Positions 51,402-60,400 of a stretch of DNA of 64,000 nucleotides are shown one piece after another. The DNA is from Icerya purchasi (Eukaryota > Arthropoda > Insecta > Hemiptera > Monophlebidae). Below the pieces are notes generated by a model. The model ran no database searches, was not told the DNA's origin, and was given only the letters and a program-made list of their open reading frames with translations. The stretch is taken from positions 147,812,274 to 147,876,273 of the forward strand of contig CM077115.1 in NCBI GenBank assembly GCA_039619475.1. The letters are read 5' to 3'. How positions within the stretch are numbered: position 1 is the first letter of the stretch; every line of letters starts with the position of its first letter. The position numbers and the translations under genes are program-made.

Positions 51402-54400
51402 GTATATAAAATATCGCATGCACTCCTACATACACAACTGATAATGATTAGTGTAATGTATGCTTTTTTTTTTTTTTTTTGGTCCGGCATCTAAACCATC
51501 TGGCCATTTTCAATACAAATTGACTCTAAACAGAAATTAACCTTCTTATTTCAAATATATAAATCAAATACAAAAAAAAATATATAAATAAATAAATAAA
51601 TAAAATAAAATAAAACAAAAATGAATAAATGGATAAAAAATAGAATAAAAATGAATAAATAGACGAAATAGAAAATTAATAACTCTAAACAACTGCCTCT
51701 AAACTACGATATTACAATCGATTATGAACCTGAATAAGGCAACCAAAGCTTGGTCCCCACAACAAAGGATATTATAAGGAGGAAAAACCGGAAAGAAAAT
51801 TAAGTGCTTGAAAAATATATCTCTGCAACTGGCAAATAATTTGCAAGAAAATAACAGATGATTGATTTCCTCCGAGCTCCAAGTAACTAATCATCTCGTG
51901 ATCGCTGCAAATCAAATTTGACGCTTGACTTTGAAAATTCTGTGAAACTCGTGTATGTCTCATGCGAAGACGACAGATCAAGGTAACAAATTTCCTAATA
52001 AGCCTTTCAGGGATAGTTAACGGCACATGAAAATATTACGGTCTTGACGAGATAGTTGGTTGGACTGTTCTATGTATGCTTTTACGTAAACCGATCACTG
52101 ACAGGTGTACTCCTATAATTACAAAAAAAGTGCGAACTTGCTGACTTCGTTACATTAAAATTAAAGGAGAACCCGAGAAAGTAAAAAAAAATATATATAT
52201 CTATATTTTCACTTTTTTTTGCCGTTTCAGAACATTATTAATGACTTTTTTCTCATGGATTCGCTTATCATTTACTCGGGCTAGAAATTTTAAAAAACTT
52301 ACTCTTTTCGAAAACGGAAATAGCCACTAAGCGGGTTAGAAAAAAATAACGATTTTTATATAATGGAGCAAGCAGAAATAAGTATCGAAAAATCAGAACT
52401 ACCGAAGGTGGCTCACGAAAAAGAGAATGTGATAAACAAAATCCATTACTATTATCAAAAATGAAAAATAAAACATGTATAAAGATGAATCAGAAGAGGA
52501 AGATGGGAGTACTTGAGGTTTTTCTGTTGCCCAATTTTAAATGAAAAAAAAAAAACACGCAAGACCATCTTTCTTCTTATTTTTTGATAGCTATTGACGT
52601 AACGAATTTTGTTATATCAAAAAAAAAAAAAAAATGTTTAAAAATTACTTCTTCTTCTAGTGCCATCTCCGGTAACGAAGGTTGGCCACAATTTGTGAAA
52701 GACTGGATCTGTTCCTAACCGAATGAAGTAATTTGTTGGCTGACCAACCCGTCCATTCTTCTAGATTCTTTATCCATGACAGTCTTGTGCGTCGTTTTCG
52801 TCTACGGCCTTCCAGTTTGCCTTGTATAATTAACTGCACCAGTTCATATCTATCGTGTCTCATACTGTGTCCTAAGTACGCTAGCTTCCTTTTTTTGATG
52901 ATAGTAGCTCTCTGCTTTGCTCCATTCTTTCAAGAACCTTTTTATTTGATATGCGGTCAATCCACGATATTTTCAACATTCTTCTGAAGACCCACATTTC
53001 GAACGCTTCTAGGCTTTTTATGCTTGCACTTTTTAAAGTACATGCCTCTACCCCATATAGTAAAATTGAATACACATAGCATTTGACCATCCTATATCTT
53101 AATTTGAGGCTAAGATTTTTATTGCTGAACAGGGATCTCATTTTAGTAAAGACATCTTGCTTATTTGATTCTCGATCTGATTTCTTTATCCGGATTCATC
53201 TCGTTATTTAACAGATATCCAAAGTATTTAAACGATTTGACGCTTCAATGGTTTCTCCACTTATAGTTATCCTTGGCCGTGCTATCTTGTTCTTACCGAA
53301 TGCCATCACATTTGTTTTCTGCGCGTTTAGGCGTAATCCTGAGTTTTCCTATTGTTTATTATCCGTCCATTTACTTTAATGCCCTCTTCAGATTCCTTTA
53401 GTATTTGCCCTATACAATTCTCTGCATACAGATTGAACAATAGCGGCGACATACGCACCCTTGTCGTACACCTTTATTATTTGGTATGTAATCTGTAAAG
53501 CCATAATCCGGTTTTAAGGCTGTGCTGTCTATCTCCAATATATTTGTTTTATTATATTTATATCTTGTTGGTCTACTTCAGCTTTTTCCAAACAACTTAT
53601 TAATCTATCATGCTTTACTGTATCAAATGCCTTCTGTAGATCCAGGAAACACACTATTACGTCATTGTTGTATTCCGAACATCTTTGTATCAATGTCGTC
53701 ATGCACACTAGTGCTTCTCTTGTTCCTAGTGATTTCCGGAATCCGAACAGTGTCTTTGATATTCCTTCCTCGCATTTCTTGCTAATTCGACTGTGTATTA
53801 TCTTTATGAATATCTTTAATATGTGGTTTGTAAGCTGATTAGTCTGTAGTTTTAACATTTGGTGACGTTTCCCTTTTTTGGTATAGGGACAAAGGTCGAT
53901 TGCAGCCATTCTTGCGGTATTTCTCCTGTTTCATAAACATTGTTGAGTAGCCCAGCTACTATATCCAAGTTTTCTTCCTCAATCATTTTTATCATTTTCG
54001 CGCATATATTGTCGAGACCGGGTGCTTTCCTGTGGTGTATCGATTTTATTGCTTGTACGGTTTCTGATGTTAGTATTGGTAATGTGGGATCTGTGTGGTT
54101 ACCGAGATCTGAACGGCTTTTGTTTTTGAAGAGTTCCTTTATGAATTCTGTCCATTATTTTTTCACTTCTTCCTCTTTTACTATCAATTCGCCGTTTTCA
54201 TTCCTCAGCGGTTGTTTGTTAATCGTTTTGTATATTCCTCCTACTTCTTTAACTTTTTTATGTATGTTGAAGTTATCAAATTTTTGCAGTAGCTCTTCAA
54301 TTTCTTCACATTTATTAAAAATTACTAGTGAAGATGATCCTCATAATTCACAGAATGCCACAATTTAAGTTTTCATCTGAGGCATAATAATTAAGTTTGA

Positions 54401-57400
54401 GTGGATTCGATATTACTAATTAATGCTGATTAAGAATTGTTCAGAGGTTTAAAAGAAAAAATTTTCAAAAGTAATCTATGATTTTACTTTTTTTTTTTTT
54501 TATTTGAAATTGGTGTCAATTTTCTCGAAGCCTTATAGTCTGCTAAAATATTACGATAATTTTCAGTAAACTTACGATTATATCGGCGGTTAATACATTC
54601 GCAGTTATATACCGCGAGACTATTCTACAGTAACATTTTGAAAAATAATAATTATTACCTGTAGCATAACCGGCTCCAAAGACATTAGACGGCCTTCAAC
54701 ACGCTGATATACTATTGCACACTGTAACAACAGTATTCGAGGATTTTCTAGACGATTAAACATTTCTCGATGCGCGATATTTTTGGTGCATACTACACCC
54801 CCAATTACGTCGCAACATTCACGATCTCCTTCAGGTACTTTCTTAATTTGTATGTATCTGAAATGTAAAAGTAACATTAAAACTCGCCACTAGTACCGTG
54901 ACTTGGCATACGAATTTTACGATACGAACTGATCCGATTTATAAAAAATACACTTACTGCCTTATATCGAAGATATCCGTTTTCGTATAGTCTAGTTGTA
55001 TTTCTTTGACGGCGCATTCGGTTAATGGAATAATGATATCCGCCCACGACAATGATAAACCCTCGTACGACAGTAGTTGACGAACTGCACTTTGAATATG
55101 TTGCGAAAATAAATCTCTGTAAAAAATACCACAAATATACTAATCAGTAATAATCATCAACGCCATACGATAACTTTATTTCATTCCTTCGGCTCTCTTT
55201 CTCGCCAATAAGGCGGTAATTCGAAAAATAAAAGCACTCAAGAGATCAATATTCATATTTCCCACCGCATGGTGTACGGCAACACGAAACGAAATATTCT
55301 GTAGAGTGCGGCTTTTGTTTACATCTGCGCACATTAACCAAACGCAAAATAAGTAACGGCAAAAGCATTCGTTAAGATTTCAACTTTTTGAAAAAGAATA
55401 TTTCTCCAACCCGCATTTATCTGCGAATTAGTCAACAACGCATCATATTCTAGTTGTAAACAAATGGCGAATGATAGCAGTATTTAATCATAAAAATTAT
55501 CAGAAACAATAGCTTTGGCGCGTATTACAGTTCCAATCGAAACAATCTCTAACTTTAATCCATCTTACTTTTTTTAAATCATTTACTTCAGCTAAATAAT
55601 TGTTTTAATATTTTCAGAGTTACTACTACCCGTAAAATAATTTAAAGATAAACTCTAAAACAGGGATTTCTGGTAAGTTACGACGCATTAGTGGCCGAAT
55701 CATGCATTACAGTTATAATGGCAGTCTAATCGGGTTTTTTTCGTCTATATTTTTTTGTGGTTTTGTTAAAGTTTTGATTTTTATAGGCGTTAATTAGTCA
55801 AAGAAGCTAATCATTTCGGCGCGGAAGAAAATCAGATCATAAAATTGTGCTTTTATTAAATAGTTACAAGTTTGTTTATTAAAAATTACAAATATATTTT
55901 AAATTTCTCAGCATATTCAGTGGTTGATGATGGAAATTTTTTTTTCTACTTAAAATTCAATATTAATTTTTGCTTTTTTTCCTTTCTTTCTGTTCCCTTT
56001 ATGTTGGATTTAGAATTTTAAATGGAACTGATAGTAAAAAATCAGGTCCTTTGTGGTCACTGCGATAGACCATTTCGGTTCGTCTTACCCCGTATAAAGG
56101 CATTCTTTTAAATATTAAGAAATCGCACAGTAAACATTTCCGATATATTAAATCAAATCAGATAATTTATAATTATTATTATTGACATAAAAATAGACAA
56201 ATACGCTGCTTAGCGCGAATAGTGGAGCCAAAGTATACCGCAACACTTACGTAATCGATACTGTCGCTTGTACACGTATTATACAAATACCCAAATTAAT
56301 CGGAAATTATTTGTAAAAAATAACGTTAGTGAGAAAGCATCCATCGTTTCCACTACGAAAGAGAAGTTCAAACTAAATAACTCTATTGCAGATCAGTAAT
56401 ACGTACGAAAAAATTGTAAGATAAAGATAAGAAGTGTTATATTATATTTAAAATTGAAATATATAAAATAATATTAGGAAAAATGTAACGTAACGAAAAA
56501 GAAATCTAATTATAAAAATAAACGTGAATTAAACTACATATTTCAGACTCAAAAATTTAAAAATAGTTTAATGTTAAAAAAATTTAAGAAAAATCGGGAA
56601 GAAATACGTTATTATTAAAGCTCTTTTGAAAAATAACTGAATGACCGAAATTTTAGATGATGCAGAATTTAAAGTAAATAAATTTAACACAGTCTATTAT
56701 TAATTTTAAAGTTATTACAACTTATTTACAAAATATAAGGTGTACAAAAAAAGTTTCCGCCGTTTGACAAAAAAATGGCGCCACCAGTAAATTATGGTGA
56801 AATTGTCAGATGTAAAACGTCTTGTCGTAAGTTTAGACATCTGGCAACACCGTCGCTTAAAAATATTTACCGATTTTGCATCAGTTAATTATTCGTGTTG
56901 GTATGAACATGTCGTGTTTTGAGCCGAACAACAAGCGTCATTTGCGGGAGATTTTGATTTACTTTTTTAATTTGAAGAAATCTGCAACTGAGGTGCATCG
57001 ATTGCTTGTAGTACGGTGAGGCTGCTTTAAGTGAGAGAAGTTGTCGTGAGTGGATTCAGAAGTTTAAAAACGGTGAGTTTGACGTGGAAGACAAAGAACG
57101 CAGTGGAAGGCTGAAATTGTACGAAGACACAGAATTGGAAGCATTATTGGAGGAAGATTCGTGCCAAACGCAAGAAGAATTAGCAATTACATTAGAAGTA
57201 ACCCAACAAGCAATTTCACACCGTCTAAAATCGTTAGGAATGATTCAAAAACAAGGAAACTGGATTCCATATGAACTGAAGCCGAGAGACATTGAACACC
57301 GACCTTGCACGTGTGAAATTCTGCTTGCCAGGCAAAAAAGCAAGGGTTTTTTGCATAACCCAAAGAAAAAAAAATCATGGGGACCATCTGGCCATGCTTC

Positions 57401-60400
57401 AACATCGACAGCCAAACCGAATATTCATAGAAAAAAACTCACGCTGTGTATTTGGTGGGATCAGCTTGGTGTCGTGTAATAAGAGTTGCTTAAACCGAGC
57501 GAAAAAATTACCGGAATTCTCTGACGAACACAATTTATGAGATTGAACCGAGCACTTAAGGAAAAACGCGCCCATTATGACTCCAGACACGAAAAAATTA
57601 TTCTCCTACATGATAATGCTCGTCCGCATGTTGCGGCGCCGGTCAAAACCTACTTGTGGAAACACTTATTTGGGAAGTCCTAACAGACGCGCCGTATTCA
57701 CTAGACATTGCCTCTTCCGATTATCACTTGTTCCGGTCGATGGCACAGGGTTCTGTCTACGCAGCGGTTTAAATCTTATGAAAATACTAAAAATTTGACC
57801 GATTCGTGGATAGCTTTAAAAGATGAAGAGTTCTTCCGACGTAGTATCCGAATGCTGCCAGAAAAATGGGAAAAGTAGCTAATGATGGATAATAAATTGA
57901 ATAAAAGGTAATGGACCGTTCTCTTTCATAATAAATTCTTAATTTTTGATAAAAAACGGCGGAAACTTATTTGTATACCTTATAAATATATATGAAAAAT
58001 ACATTTTTATTAAATGATTTTTAAAAGTATACAGTACATTTGGTAATTGCATTACAATGTTCTTTACAAACGGTTTTCTTTAAACCCGTGTACGATTTTC
58101 GTGTTTTTGTTCGGTTTTAGAGCCCATTTCCACAACATATATCAGAGGTCGCTGACTATTGAAAAAAAATAATAGAAAAACGCGAAAGCCTTAAAATTTT
58201 TCATTCATTTGAATATTTTAGTGATATAGATGCCAGCGCTAGTAATTAGAATATTTACTGGTTTGCAATAAATACTTCCAATGGCAAGTTGTATTACAAA
58301 ATGTCTCATTATCTGAATATTTTGAGATTGGTCTTCGACAGTCGGTACATATAACTCTCAAACTGTTGTAGAAACATTCGTTGGCAATTTGTTTGTTTGT
58401 TTGTCATTATTTATTATTTTCATGTATGCTGCTAAAGAAACAATATCTAAAATATTATAAAATAATGTAAGCGTCTATCGTTTAATATATCCATAAGAAG
58501 TGTATCGCTCTACGAGGGTCACTCCAAAAGTAACTACACACGTTACCGTTCTCTGCTTACACTATCGCTTCAAAAATATGAGAATATGTGTATGAAGGTG
58601 TTAGGTACTTGTTGTAAAAAGTTCAAGACAATCGGTTGTGTTGCGCGTGTGCTGTTGTGCTTTTGGTATGTTTGCGGTGAGTACTCCGCCGTCCAATTCC
58701 GGTCTCCACTCTACCAGCCTTAAACATGGCAACCCATTGTTACACAGCACGTTTCGACATTACATTGCCTTCACCATACGCCGCGCACAAACATCAGTAA
58801 ACTTCGGCACCACTCGTATTTTCAATTATTAAAAACCAAATAACGGCTCGCACATCAGAATTGGACGACGGAGTACTCACCGCAAACATACTGCAAGCAC
58901 AACAGCACACGCGCAACATAACCGATTGTCTTGAAATTTTTACAACAAGTGGCTAACACCTTCTTACACATATTCTCATATTTTTGAAGGGATAGTGTAA
59001 GTAGACACAGAGAACGGTAACGTGTGTAATTACTTTTGGAGTGTCCCTCGTAATAATTGGTCCATTAGGTTAACACCAATTTTTATTTTAGTACATTTTA
59101 TAATGTCGTTTGTTTTTTTTTTTTGTTTCTTTTTGTACTGTCATCAGAGACCGTTACATCTAAATGCATTGAGGATAGAGATGCGACTGCTTTATTTTTC
59201 TTTTCGAAACGTAAGAATAAAATTATTTCCCTTCAATTATAATTATTTCTTTATAGAATTTAGCGATTATATTTTTATTAGAATAAGGTTCAACAAAGTA
59301 ATTGTTGACAGCTTGTCGAAATTTACAGTATTTTTTCTTTTTTCGCTGTATTATCTAACTAGAAAAACAATTTACAAGCAGAATATGCGAGTAATTTAGG
59401 TGGAAAAACCGAAAGAGATAAAATTTATTTTCATTTTTTGAAAAATCAAAAGCGCGTTACTTCTTTGTGACTACTGAAATTTGAAAAAAATTTAATTTTA
59501 GCTAAAAAATTCGACGTTCGACGACTATTGTCGGTAAACGCGATTTTCAGAAACGCACCGATAATTGTTTGTATAAAAATTTCAAGGACATAACCTAAAA
59601 ATATTGCTTTTTTTTCTTTAAAAAAAAAAATATAGAAAAATTGCTTCGAATCCATTTTTTGAATTATAAATAAATTAATAAACGGAGACCTTCCCTATTG
59701 CTAACCTACACTAACATTGATCTTGCAACACGCATGCTGCTTGAAATAATAGCAAGCAATTCTGTTTTGATAGGAGTTTATCTCTGACACGTTTGCTTCG
59801 TATACGATCTTTTTAAAAATACACTAGGTAGAAAGTAAAGAGTGAACGTGTCTCGCTGAAGGTAACCTACACGTATTTCATCAGAAATGTTCATCGCCAA
59901 TATCAGCAGAAGGAGAACCGCATTGTTTTATATTTTTACGCATTTACTTACGATAATAACTGATAAACGAGGCGAGTGTCATTATTTGTAATCGAATCGC
60001 AATCGATAGTACTCCAATTTACCGGAAATATCTGTGACAGTTTTACACTCTGCTGCTGTAAGAAATTATACAAAACACCGTCAACTTTAAATTCGTCACT
60101 GTTCAGAAATGATGATCGTTTTTTATCTGAAAAATTAAAAAAAAAATTACCGTTTCTATCCTCACAAATTTCAAAAAAAATACTAAACTGACAATTTTTC
60201 AGACAGCCGTTGCATGTGCGTTTTTTTTTTTAAATCGTTGCGTGCTTTGCAGTGAAATATTTTTTAACGATTTTTTATTTTGAGAAAAAAAAACAGAATA
60301 AGCGGTTAGCAAACACTGTGTGTGTAACACGTACATAATTATGTTTTTTTTTTTTTTTATATGCTAAAAGTAATACCTGATTTTGTATTGCCTTTATACG

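Noticed and set aside
51236..51490. Minus-strand 84-codon frame with Tyr-Ile repeats
   Set aside because: It runs through the TA microsatellite and the end of interspersed repeat family A.
59022..59399. Plus-strand 125-codon frame
   Set aside because: Starts within the fold-back arm and is Phe/Ile/Lys-rich without recognisable family; likely chance.
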